From NCBI GenBank assembly GCA_964493505.1, contig CAZBNP010000017.1:1-64000 (forward strand): a stretch of DNA of 64,000 nucleotides, read 5' to 3'. The notes beneath the pieces were generated by a model that was not told where the DNA came from, ran no database searches, and saw only the letters and a program-made list of their open reading frames with translations. Position numbers and translations under genes: made by a program. Numbering within the stretch: position 1 is the first letter of the stretch; each line of letters opens with the position of its first letter. The DNA comes from Chryseosolibacter sp964493505 (GTDB lineage: Bacteria > Bacteroidota > Bacteroidia > Cytophagales > Cyclobacteriaceae). Positions 33,200-41,550 of the stretch are shown here, one piece after another.

Positions 33200-34363
33200 A
33201 TGCGCGCGGTTCCCGGTGTCATAAGCTCCCTCATCCTTTTGCTTGCTGTAGCGGGCTCGCATGGACTGCGTGCGCAGGTATTGTATGCACGTGACGCAAG
33301 GATTACGATCGCATCCAATACTACATTATCGGTTCGCGGGGATGTGGAAAACGAAGGGACGATCGCCAACAACGGTCACCTCAAAGTGTCCGGGCCCTGG
33401 GTTAACTCCGGTCTCTACGAACCGGCGAACGGAGAGATCACATTCAATAGCTCGTCGGCAACGATTCCCCAGATTATCCACCATAACGGACAAACGTTTA
33501 ATATAATCACGATTGCCGGCGGAACAAAAAAAGTTCTCCTATCCGATATGGTAGTGAACGCGGAAGTCCATTTTCAGAATGGCATCGTAGAGGCTGCTGG
33601 TAGCGCGAAGCTGATCCTGACTGACGAGGTAGCGATCACAGGCGCGTCAGATTCTTCACATGTTCACGGGGTGGTCGTCCATATTGGCGACGGACACAAG
33701 CTTTTTCCCGTGGGTACCGGATTGACGTACCTGCCGGTTGAATTGCCCGATGTCAGGGATCCGGATGCGATAATCGGCGTGCAGGCGTTGCCGTTTGGCA
33801 ATTCGGGGCCATCTCTACCGTCAACGCTCGGATCAATTTTCCGTGAGCGATATTGGCATGTAGACGTGCAGTCAGGATCGCTTCCTGCTTCACCTATTGT
33901 GCTTCCATTGATGGATGTCTCCTGGGCCGACAATCCCGAACGACTCGTGGTGGTTCAGTCAGAATCGCCGACCGATCATTTTACCAGCATCGGGCGGGTT
34001 GAGCAACAAAACAGCGGAAGGGTCAGGAGTGAATTTAATGTCTCGATGCCGTTTATCGCGCTGGCGACAACAGCAGAGAGCAGGGAGATCGTTGTGTACA
34101 ATGCTGTTTCAAATAATGGTGATGCGCAGAACGCCTATTTGCGAATAGACAACATCGAGCATTACCTGCCGAACAAGCTATCGATTTTCAATCGCTGGGG
34201 CGATAAGGTATTTGAGATCGGTAATTATGATAATGCGGAGAACGCGTTCCGCGGACAATCAAATACCAACAGCGACAAGGACCTTGTAAGCGGAACTTAT
34301 TACTATGTACTTGAGCTTCCCGGAAGAGAATCCATGCGGGGCTTCATCTCCGTTCGCCACTAA
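33200..34363 (+). CDS. Type IX-sorted beta-helix-like surface protein, second copy
   Basis: 387 residues from ATG 33200, two bases behind the previous stop. Paralogue of 31172-32314: NEGTIANNGHLKVSGPW and ITFNSSSATIPQIIHH match the stacked strands, VHIGDGHKLFPVGTG matches the central block, and the C-terminus (VYNAVSNNGDAQNA, FNRWGDKVFEIGNYDN, SGTYYYVLE) is the same type B sorting domain. Sequence divergence is large enough to show the duplication is old. Confidence 0.9.
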   Translation: MRAVPGVISSLILLLAVAGSHGLRAQVLYARDARITIASNTTLSVRGDVENEGTIANNGHLKVSGPWVNSGLYEPANGEITFNSSSATIPQIIHHNGQTFNIITIAGGTKKVLLSDMVVNAEVHFQNGIVEAAGSAKLILTDEVAITGASDSSHVHGVVVHIGDGHKLFPVGTGLTYLPVELPDVRDPDAIIGVQALPFGNSGPSLPSTLGSIFRERYWHVDVQSGSLPASPIVLPLMDVSWADNPERLVVVQSESPTDHFTSIGRVEQQNSGRVRSEFNVSMPFIALATTAESREIVVYNAVSNNGDAQNAYLRIDNIEHYLPNKLSIFNRWGDKVFEIGNYDNAENAFRGQSNTNSDKDLVSGTYYYVLELPGRESMRGFISVRH

Positions 34364-34379
34364 TGCCATCACCTGTTTA

Positions 34380-35654
34380 CTACAGAACCCGTCCGGTATC
34401 AAACCGCTCTAAATAGTCTGCGACCCTTCTGGCAAAGCTGCCGCCGAGAGCACCGTCTACAACACGGTGGTCGTATGAGTGTGAGAGAAACATTTTGTGG
34501 CGGATACCGAGAGTATCACCATAGGGTGTTTCAATGACCGACGCCTTCTTCTGGACAGCACCAACTGCCAATATTCCTACCTGAGGCTGCACGATGATGG
34601 GAGTACCCATAATATTGCCGAACGATCCTACATTTGAGATTGTGAACGTTCCGCCCGAGAGGTCATCGGCCTTCAATTTGTTTTCGCGTGCCCGCCTGGC
34701 GAGATCGTTGACAGCCTTTGCGAGTCCGCGCAAGCTGTACTGATCAGCGTTCCTGATAACGGGTACAATCAGATTACCCGAAGGAAGCGCCACGGCCATT
34801 CCTATGTTAATGTCTTTTTTCTTGATAATACGGTCGCCATCAACTTGTATGTTGATAAGGGGGAAGTCTTTGATCGCCAAAACAACCGCCTCGATGAAGA
34901 TCGGGGTGTAGGTCAGCGCATCACCTTCCTCTTTTTGGAATCCATGCTTCCATTTATTTCGCCAATACACGATCGGCGTGACGTCTGCTTCGACGAAAGA
35001 GGTCACGTGCGGCGCGATACGTTTAGAGTCTACCATTCGCTCGGCGATCATCTTACGCATCCGGTCCATTTCGATGATCTCGTCACCGCTGCTTATCGAT
35101 ACCGGTACCCGTCCTGCCGTTGTAGTACGCGCTGCAAGCCCGGCGCCCAGTCTGCGGTTTTGCACGTAGGCAAGTATATCTTTTTTTGTCACACGCCCTT
35201 CGGTACCTGATCCGGCGATCGTTTCGAGTTCAGCCAACTCGATACGCTCTTCTTTTGCGATATTTCTCACCAGCGGCGAATAGAAACGACCCGGAGTTTT
35301 CGCCGTGCCGTTAGACTCTCTCGGTGACGCTTCGCGCGTTACGGGTTCGGGTGTCTTCTCGGCGACAGTTTTTTTGGATTCAATTGATGGGGCGGGCTGT
35401 GCTGATTCATCGTTGTCTGTGGTGATCACGGCTATTGGAGTTCCTACCTTCACAACGTCACCGTCTTTCGCGAGGATTTCTTTAAGCACACCGCCGTGCG
35501 TGGATGGTACCTCAGTATCAACTTTGTCGGTTGCTACTTCGAGTAAGGATTCATCCTGCTCGATCTTGTCGCCGGGATTTTTCAACCACTGCAGAATAGT
35601 GGCTTCGGTGATACTTTCACCCATTTTTGGCATTACCAGTTCAACAAGCGCCAT
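34380..35654 (-). CDS. 2-oxo acid dehydrogenase E2 (dihydrolipoyl acyltransferase)
   Basis: 424 residues. Lipoyl domain 1-75 with the lipoylated Lys in ATDKVDTEV, an Ala/Pro/Glu linker, peripheral E3-binding domain about 125-160 (PLVRNIAKEERI...GTEGRVTKKDIL), and an acyltransferase core from about 195 with the active-site HRVVDGALGG. The single lipoyl domain and MPKMGESITEATI text fit branched-chain or 2-oxoglutarate E2 better than pyruvate E2, but the E1 genes are not next to it, so specificity is left open. Confidence 0.93.
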   Translation of the reverse strand: MALVELVMPKMGESITEATILQWLKNPGDKIEQDESLLEVATDKVDTEVPSTHGGVLKEILAKDGDVVKVGTPIAVITTDNDESAQPAPSIESKKTVAEKTPEPVTREASPRESNGTAKTPGRFYSPLVRNIAKEERIELAELETIAGSGTEGRVTKKDILAYVQNRRLGAGLAARTTTAGRVPVSISSGDEIIEMDRMRKMIAERMVDSKRIAPHVTSFVEADVTPIVYWRNKWKHGFQKEEGDALTYTPIFIEAVVLAIKDFPLINIQVDGDRIIKKKDINIGMAVALPSGNLIVPVIRNADQYSLRGLAKAVNDLARRARENKLKADDLSGGTFTISNVGSFGNIMGTPIIVQPQVGILAVGAVQKKASVIETPYGDTLGIRHKMFLSHSYDHRVVDGALGGSFARRVADYLERFDTGRVL

Positions 35655-35803
35655 AGATATCGAATTATAATTGCGGATGGGTAGACAATGGGTTCTCCAT
35701 CCGTCGGTCCAACGGCGTAAAGGTACGGGAAATAGGGAAATAGGGAAATAGGGTCGCCTGGAGGGACTGTCGCTACGATAGCCGGATTTTCATGGAAACA
35801 GGA
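35655..35803. repeat. Intergenic stretch with GGGAAATA tandem repeat
   Basis: Within this gap, 35727-35754 consists of three and a half copies of the 8-mer GGGAAATA. Nothing else is recognisable. Such short tandem runs vary in copy number between strains. Confidence 0.6.
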
Positions 35804-36214
35804 CTACTGCTTCACCAGACCCAGGGTCACCAGTGCATGGTTTGCCGATGCGCCACGGCTTTTCGTCTGACGGGTTATGCGGGCTCTGTAGGTATCGCTG
35901 TCATAGAAAATGTCAATTTCCTCGTCCGGATTGAAAATATCTGCATTCGAGCCAATGTGCACGCCAACTTCGATTTCTTTTCCGTTTAAGAAAGATTTGA
36001 AGGTTTTGACATCATTCTTTTTGATCAGCAAGTAACCCATAGTCGTGAAATTAAATCTGTCTCCATAAAAACTCTGTGCCAATACCGGAGTCACTATGCG
36101 AAGATGATCCCCCGAATGAAATCTGGTGAGAATGGATCCTTCAAATAATCTCTTTCCGTCAATGATTCCAACGAACAACCGATGAGGCAAGCGAAAAGGG
36201 CGACGAACAACCAT
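35804..36214 (-). CDS. Hypothetical protein
   Basis: 136 residues from ATG 36214, 39 bases behind cinA and in the same direction. No family recognised. The C-terminal 78 residues (from an internal Met) read like a genuine small basic protein (DIFNPDEEIDIFYDSDTYR, then VTLGLVKQ); the first 57 residues are less convincing, so the start may be internal. No signal peptide or membrane segment. Confidence 0.55.
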   Translation of the reverse strand: MVVRRPFRLPHRLFVGIIDGKRLFEGSILTRFHSGDHLRIVTPVLAQSFYGDRFNFTTMGYLLIKKNDVKTFKSFLNGKEIEVGVHIGSNADIFNPDEEIDIFYDSDTYRARITRQTKSRGASANHALVTLGLVKQ

Positions 36215-36253
36215 TATAGATCCGACGTCGGGTCAGAAGTGAAAGGTTCGCAT

Positions 36254-37498
36254 TTATTGCAGTGATCGACGGATAAGGTTGAGTGCTCCGACAGATGTCA
36301 TTTTGATATTGAGCACCCGCTCTTTTGAAAGCTTAAGCAGTTTCGTCGTGGTACCCTTTTCATCGGCACAGGCGATCCACACCGTGCCAACCGGTTTCTC
36401 CGGAGTTCCACCGGAAGGTCCTGCTATCCCACTGGTGGCAACGCCAATGTCGGTATTAAGTTTTTGCCGCACACATTCGGCCATTTCCCTAATTGTTTCC
36501 TCGCTCACAGCTCCGTGTTTTGCCAGGGTTTCGGGCGAGACTCCCAATTGAAGTGTCTTGACTTCATTGGAGTATGCAATGAGGCTTCCCTTGAAATAAT
36601 CGGCACTTCCCGGAACACTGGTAATAAGGTGGGTGAGATAACCACCGGTACAGCTTTCCGCGGCCGCCAGCGTGAGGTTCCTGTCTCGCAGGAGTTTGCC
36701 AACAGCAACCTCCAGCGGGTCTTCACCCATACCGTAAATGTATTCGCCGGCGAAACTCCGAAGTTGCCTGGCGCATTGCTCCATCTCTTCCCTAAGGGCA
36801 TTGCTGTCTGTACCTATCCCGGTGAGCCGCAGCCTTACTTCGCCCAATCCGGGGAGGTAGGCAAGCTTGATGCCGGCTGGCAAGGCATCTTCCCACGGCT
36901 TGATTCGATCTGCCAGAAACGATTCTCCAATACCGACGGTGCGAATCACGAGGTGATTGATGACGGGGGTTTGGAAAAGCGTTGTGAGACGGGGAATGAC
37001 TGTTTCCGACATCATTGTCCTCATCTCATGCGGCACGCCGGGCATGGAGACAAATACCTTGTCCCGGATGTGGAACCACATCCCGGGGGCGGTGCCGAGC
37101 CGGTTTGTTACTTTTTCGCAACACACAGGAAGGGCTGCCTGCTGCCTGTTTATTTCAGTGAGCTCGCGGCCCCGGCTCGCAAAGAACTCGGTCACATCTC
37201 TCAGAGCCCCTTCGTGCATCTCCACGTCACAGTTGAAGTACCGGGCCAGACATGGTTTCGTGAGATCATCATTTGTCGGCCCGAGTCCGCCGGTAATAAG
37301 AATAATGTCTGCGCGCTGTTCCGCCTCGGCAAACGCGGTGAGGATGTCGTCGTCAATATCACCAACGGTAGTATTGTGAACTACTCTGATACCAACCTTC
37401 GAGAGTTGTTGCCCTATCCACTGGCTGTTGGTGTCTATTATCTGGCCATAGAGTATTTCATCTCCGATAGTTAAAATTTCCGCCCTGACTTCCTTCAT
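36254..37498 (-). CDS. cinA: CinA family nicotinamide-nucleotide amidohydrolase / damage-inducible protein
   Basis: 414 residues. N-terminal molybdopterin-binding-like (MoCF/COG1058) domain with EILTIGDEILYGQIIDTN and ITGGLGPTNDD; C-terminal CinA amidohydrolase domain from about 250 with AAAESCTGGYLTHLIT and TSGIAGPSGGTPEKPVG. The C-terminal domain deamidates nicotinamide mononucleotide (PncC activity) in NAD salvage; the N-terminal one has ADP-ribose pyrophosphatase activity in some members. Full length for the two-domain form. Confidence 0.94.
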   Translation of the reverse strand: MKEVRAEILTIGDEILYGQIIDTNSQWIGQQLSKVGIRVVHNTTVGDIDDDILTAFAEAEQRADIILITGGLGPTNDDLTKPCLARYFNCDVEMHEGALRDVTEFFASRGRELTEINRQQAALPVCCEKVTNRLGTAPGMWFHIRDKVFVSMPGVPHEMRTMMSETVIPRLTTLFQTPVINHLVIRTVGIGESFLADRIKPWEDALPAGIKLAYLPGLGEVRLRLTGIGTDSNALREEMEQCARQLRSFAGEYIYGMGEDPLEVAVGKLLRDRNLTLAAAESCTGGYLTHLITSVPGSADYFKGSLIAYSNEVKTLQLGVSPETLAKHGAVSEETIREMAECVRQKLNTDIGVATSGIAGPSGGTPEKPVGTVWIACADEKGTTTKLLKLSKERVLNIKMTSVGALNLIRRSLQ

Positions 37499-37798
37499 AC
37501 ATGTTTGTGTTATGCCTCCGTTACCCGTTTAGCGTTCAAAACCCGCGCCGGCCGGCACTGGTGAGAACAAAACATTTTCAAAATGAGATCGACAAAAATA
37601 GACTTTAGGACTAAAATACAACTACCGATGACCGCCAGACCGATGTTTTTTCGGCGGTCGCGGTCGCACAGCCTAAAGGCAGGCCTGGTCAATCGATTGT
37701 CCGCCTAAAATACCGGTTGGAGGTGAGTGTATGAACTTTCAGGACCTCGTATATTGCGGAGCGCAGTCGGTTCTGCGTTTTACCTAAAATGACGCTTC
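37499..37798. other. Divergent intergenic region with a hairpin
   Basis: 300 bases between the cinA start and the DUF4197 start. GACCGCC (37630-37636) and GGCGGTC (37653-37659) form a 7-bp stem with a 16-base loop that contains six T; the T run is inside the loop and not behind the stem, so it is not a standard terminator. No gene is evident. Confidence 0.5.
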
Positions 37799-38536
37799 AT
37801 GAAAACAAACACAGCGCAGGTTTTCGCTGCCGTTATTGTTGCCTTCACACTCGGTGCCTGTACGACAGCCCAGATCAATCAGACCCTTGGCGAAGTGAAT
37901 AAGTCCCTCGGCGGGACGCCCGCACCACTCACAACCACTGAAGTGGGACAGGGTCTCAAGGAGGCACTCATCAAAGGTGTGTCGACCGGCTCGGATCTGG
38001 TGTCGCAATTGGATGGCTACTTTAAGAATCCCGAAATCCGGATTCCGTTCCCTCCCGATGTGAAGCGAGTGGAAGACAGGCTGCGGCAGATCGGCCTGGG
38101 AAGTGAAGTCGATAAGTTTATAGTGACCCTCAACCGCGGTGCGGAGGATGCCGCCAAAGAAGCCAAGCCGATCTTCGTAGAGGCTATCCGGGCGATGACG
38201 ATCCAGGATGCATGGGCAATCCTCAGGGGAGACAACGATGCCGCGACGCAATATCTCAAACGCACAACATCGGGGCTACTCAAAGAAAAATTCAAACCCG
38301 TCATTCAGAATTCGTTGAATAAGGTGAACGCCACGAAATATTATGGCGAAATCGTTTCACGCTACAATCAGATCCCTCTGGTGCAGAAAGTTAATCCCGA
38401 TCTCGACGACTATGCGACTGACCAGGCAATCGAAGGACTATTTGTAATGATCGCGAAAGAAGAAATGAATATCCGTGAGAATCCCGTCGCGCGTACAACG
38501 GAGATATTGAAGAGGGTGTTTGGGGCCGGAGAATAG
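37799..38536 (+). CDS. DUF4197 lipoprotein
   Basis: 245 residues. Signal with a lipobox-like FTLGAC (Cys21), then the DUF4197 family pattern: GLKEALIKGVSTGSDLVSQ, a helical body with AILRGDNDAATQYLKRTT, and the terminal ATDQAIEGLFVMIAKEE(M)xIRENPVARTT. Members are widespread envelope proteins of unknown function. It stands alone, convergent with an SDR gene. Confidence 0.88.
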   Translation: MKTNTAQVFAAVIVAFTLGACTTAQINQTLGEVNKSLGGTPAPLTTTEVGQGLKEALIKGVSTGSDLVSQLDGYFKNPEIRIPFPPDVKRVEDRLRQIGLGSEVDKFIVTLNRGAEDAAKEAKPIFVEAIRAMTIQDAWAILRGDNDAATQYLKRTTSGLLKEKFKPVIQNSLNKVNATKYYGEIVSRYNQIPLVQKVNPDLDDYATDQAIEGLFVMIAKEEMNIRENPVARTTEILKRVFGAGE

Positions 38537-38569
38537 GATACCGGAATGGGGGAATAAGGCTGGCGACGG

Positions 38570-39370
38570 TTAGCGGACGGCGGTGTTGCGGATGATCTTT
38601 GAAAATAGTGTGGGGACAAATCGCTTCAGATATACGGCGAGAATTTCCCTTCCTCCGATATAGGCTTCTTCTTTTCTTTTCTCAATTGCCCTGACAATTT
38701 TCTTTGCACACCATTCCGTTGATTTCCCCTTGAACTGAGCTTCGTCCATTTTGTTGAGGGGTGTGCCATCACCGGTGAGGGCGGAAAGAGTGATCGGTGT
38801 GTGAATAAATCCCGGACAGATCATCGTGACTGCTATGTTGTCGCGAAAGTGCTCGGCGCGCAGAGCGTCGAAGAAACCATGAAGCGCATGCTTTGATGCC
38901 GCATAGCCCGATCGATAGGGCGTACCGAATTTTCCCACGATACTGCTGACGTTGACATAATGCCCCGACTTTCGTTGGAGGAAGTGTGGAAGCAGATACT
39001 TTGTCAGTGCCATCGCTCCGAAGTAGTTTACCTCCATGATCCTGCGGTCGACGGAAACGCCGGTTTGCGCAACCATACTGCGCTGACCGACACCACCGTT
39101 GTTGATCAGGATGTCTACATGGCCGAAGATCTGAATAGCGGCCTGTGTGGACAGCTGAAGTGTGTCCGTTAACGAGAGATCAAGGGGAAGAACTCTTACG
39201 TTGGCTTGAACCGCCGCCGGGCAATTGCCTTTCACACGCTCAAGTTCATCTTTACGCCGGGCGGAAAGCACGAGTTTCGCACCTTTGGCCGCCAATGCAT
39301 AAGCCAACGCTTCGCCGATCCCGGATGAGGCACCGGTTAGCCAAATAACCTTGTTTTCAAGCTTTTCCAT
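38570..39370 (-). CDS. SDR oxidoreductase
   Basis: 266 residues, classical short-chain dehydrogenase: TGASSGIGEALA (NAD(P) site) near residue 13, NNGGVGQ, and YAASKHALHGF with catalytic Tyr and Lys. Arg residues after the Gly-rich loop (SARRKDELER) favour NADPH. Close to the DHRS7-like group acting on lipids or steroids; the substrate is not predictable. Its start overlaps the folA stop by 14 bases. Confidence 0.9.
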   Translation of the reverse strand: MEKLENKVIWLTGASSGIGEALAYALAAKGAKLVLSARRKDELERVKGNCPAAVQANVRVLPLDLSLTDTLQLSTQAAIQIFGHVDILINNGGVGQRSMVAQTGVSVDRRIMEVNYFGAMALTKYLLPHFLQRKSGHYVNVSSIVGKFGTPYRSGYAASKHALHGFFDALRAEHFRDNIAVTMICPGFIHTPITLSALTGDGTPLNKMDEAQFKGKSTEWCAKKIVRAIEKRKEEAYIGGREILAVYLKRFVPTLFSKIIRNTAVR

Positions 39371-39878
39371 ATTCCTGGCTGATGCGTTCGTAAATTACGA
39401 AGTCGAACGCATAGACATGCCGTTCGTCCGCAGGGTGATGCACGCGACTGACCTCCCTCCAGTCTTTCCCGGCGATTTCCGGAAACATTGTATCGCCGTC
39501 GATTTCCGCGTCGATTTCCGTGAGGTACAGGCGTGTGGTATAGGGCATAGCCAGACGATAGATCTCGGCGCCGCCAATGATAAAGCATTCGTCGTCCGCA
39601 TTTTTCCGCGCCAGTTCTATCGCGGGTTCCACTGCGTGCATCACAATGCACCCTGGCGCCTGGAAGTTCTGCTGGCGTGTGATCACAATGTTTGTCCGGT
39701 GCGGCAGGGGTTTGAATTTCGGATGGAGTGAGTCGTAGTTTTTTCTCCCCATTACCACGTGATGACCTTTCGTCGTCTCCATGAAGAATCTCATGTCGTC
39801 GGGTAAACGCCACGGCAGGTCGTTGTTTTTGCCGATGACGCGGTTTTTCGAAAGTGCTGCTATAGCTGATACTACCAT
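39357..39878 (-). CDS. folA: Dihydrofolate reductase
   Basis: 173 residues. NADPH-dependent reduction of dihydrofolate. Family blocks: AALSKNRVIGKNNDLPWRLP (substrate loop, with Asp of DDM as catalytic acid), VVMGRKNYDS, and EDECFIIGGAEIY-like DDECFIIGGAEIY. Usual length. It lies 21 bases behind fmt in the same direction and overlaps the SDR gene downstream. Confidence 0.95.
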   Translation of the reverse strand: MVVSAIAALSKNRVIGKNNDLPWRLPDDMRFFMETTKGHHVVMGRKNYDSLHPKFKPLPHRTNIVITRQQNFQAPGCIVMHAVEPAIELARKNADDECFIIGGAEIYRLAMPYTTRLYLTEIDAEIDGDTMFPEIAGKDWREVSRVHHPADERHVYAFDFVIYERISQEYGKA

Positions 39879-39899
39879 GGTTTTTCTTTGATGCTGGGG

Positions 39900-40820
39900 C
39901 TACAAGGTATTGCCTCGCAGAAAGTCGCCGATCGGCATTCGCTTCTTCCCTTCCGGCTGCAATTCTTCGATCGATAGCCACCGGTCAGCGGTTTTAAAGT
40001 AAAGATAATTTTTGTTGTCTGTCACGTATTCGCCGGGGTTTTGTGCGCCGCCGGAAAACGAGGCAAGAGCAGTTTTGTATATTTTGAAATTCTTTCCCCG
40101 GATCACCGTCCACGCTGCAGGATAGGGACTCAATCCGCGTACGAAGTTTCGAATGGATTCAGCGGGTTGATCCCATTTGATCTCGCAGGTTTCTTTGAAG
40201 ATTTTGGGAGCGTGTTTGATGACGACATCGGTGGCCTGAGGTGTAGCCTTACCATCACCCGTTTGTATGGCTTCGACGGTCTTCAATACCAGACCGGCAC
40301 CCTTCGTCATCAGTCTCTCGTAAAGTGTTCCCGCGTCGTCATCGTCGTGGATGACTTCTCTTTCCTGATGGATGATATTTCCGGTATCGATATCGTGTCG
40401 CAGAAAAAACGTGGTGACACCTGTTTCCTTCTCGCCTTTGATGATAGCCCAGTTGATTGGCGCCGCACCCCGGTATTGTGGGAGGAGGGAGGCGTGTAGA
40501 TTGAACGTGCCACGGGGAGGCATACTCCATATCACCTCCGGAAGCATCCGAAAGGCAACCACCACCTGAAGATCGGCGTTGAATGATCTAAGCTCTTCGA
40601 TGAAGTCCGGTGATTTGAGATTGGCAGGCTGTAGCACCGGAACGTTGTGTTTCAACGCGCATACTTTCACGGGTGAGAACACAATCTTCTGTCCGCGTCC
40701 CTGTGGTTTATCCGGCGCAGTGACAACAGCGACGACGTTTACCTTGTTCTGTACAAGAATTTCCAGGCTCGGAACCGCGAACTCCGGCGTGCCCATGAAT
40801 ATGACTCGAAGGGATGACAT
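39900..40820 (-). CDS. fmt: Methionyl-tRNA formyltransferase
   Basis: 306 residues. Formylates Met-tRNA for initiation using 10-formyl-tetrahydrofolate. FMGTPEFAVPSLEIL at the N-terminus, NLHASLLPQYRGAAPINWAI with the catalytic Asn-His, and DTGNI in the cofactor domain; the C-terminal OB-like domain holds LSPYPAAWT. Neighbouring folA fits the folate theme. Confidence 0.96.
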   Translation of the reverse strand: MSSLRVIFMGTPEFAVPSLEILVQNKVNVVAVVTAPDKPQGRGQKIVFSPVKVCALKHNVPVLQPANLKSPDFIEELRSFNADLQVVVAFRMLPEVIWSMPPRGTFNLHASLLPQYRGAAPINWAIIKGEKETGVTTFFLRHDIDTGNIIHQEREVIHDDDDAGTLYERLMTKGAGLVLKTVEAIQTGDGKATPQATDVVIKHAPKIFKETCEIKWDQPAESIRNFVRGLSPYPAAWTVIRGKNFKIYKTALASFSGGAQNPGEYVTDNKNYLYFKTADRWLSIEELQPEGKKRMPIGDFLRGNTL

Positions 40821-40886
40821 AGCGACGCAAATATGGAGATTAAATCGGTAAGTCAGTAGTTGCTGGTAGTCAGTGAAGGCAACTGA

Positions 40887-41522
40887 CTACCGGCGCATCG
40901 ACTTTCGCATATACTTCGAGCATATCGGGCATTTCTCCCAATCGTGGCCCCGTGCGGGACAATATTTTCTTCCGAAGTAAATGATCTGGAGATGAGCTTT
41001 ATCCCACAGATCCTGCGGGATCAGTCGCTTCAGGTCGCGTTCGGTTTGTTCAACACTCCGGCCGGTAGACAATCCCCAGCGGTAGGCGAGCCGGTGAATA
41101 TGTGTATCAACCGGAAAGGCGGGAAGTCCGAATACCTGCGTCATGACTACTGATGCGGTCTTATGCCCGACTCCCGGCAATTCCTCAAGTTCCTCGAAAG
41201 TGTTGGGCACGTTGCCGTCGTATTTTTCTACGAGAATCTGAGACAGTTTACTGATCGCTTTCGATTTTGCCGGCGACAGGCCGCATGGCCTGATGATCTC
41301 CCGGATCTCGTCGGCAGGGATCTTCGCCATGTCGAATGGATTGTCAGCAAGACTGAAAAGCTCCGGAGTCGTTTTGTTAACGCGCTCGTCAGTGCACTGA
41401 GCGGACAACAACACCGCGATCAGCAAGGTGTACGCATCCTTGTGATTCAACGGAATGTCGGGATTGGGAAAATGCTTATCGAGTATCGAAAGGATATCCT
41501 TTACTTTTTCAGATTTAGTCAA
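40887..41522 (-). CDS. nth: Endonuclease III with atypical Cys/His site
   Basis: 211 residues. DNA glycosylase/AP lyase for oxidised pyrimidines. Helix-hairpin-helix LPGVGHKTASVV with the catalytic Lys, and PAFPVDTHIHR with the catalytic Asp. The C-terminus, where typical Nth has C-x6-C-x2-C-x5-C for a [4Fe-4S] cluster, reads CPARGHDWEKCPICSKYM: C-x9-C-x2-C with a His after the first Cys (C-x4-H-x4-C-x2-C) and no fourth Cys. Activity is likely, but the cluster may be altered, three-Cys/one-His, or absent. Confidence 0.92.
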   Translation of the reverse strand: MTKSEKVKDILSILDKHFPNPDIPLNHKDAYTLLIAVLLSAQCTDERVNKTTPELFSLADNPFDMAKIPADEIREIIRPCGLSPAKSKAISKLSQILVEKYDGNVPNTFEELEELPGVGHKTASVVMTQVFGLPAFPVDTHIHRLAYRWGLSTGRSVEQTERDLKRLIPQDLWDKAHLQIIYFGRKYCPARGHDWEKCPICSKYMRKSMRR

Positions 41523-41550
41523 CCTTAAACTTTAAATCGTAAACCCAAGA

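Noticed and set aside
36464..37474. 336-residue open frame on the plus strand
   Set aside because: It is the antisense shadow of cinA, which has clear family motifs; the frame has Cys/His-rich, unlikely composition.
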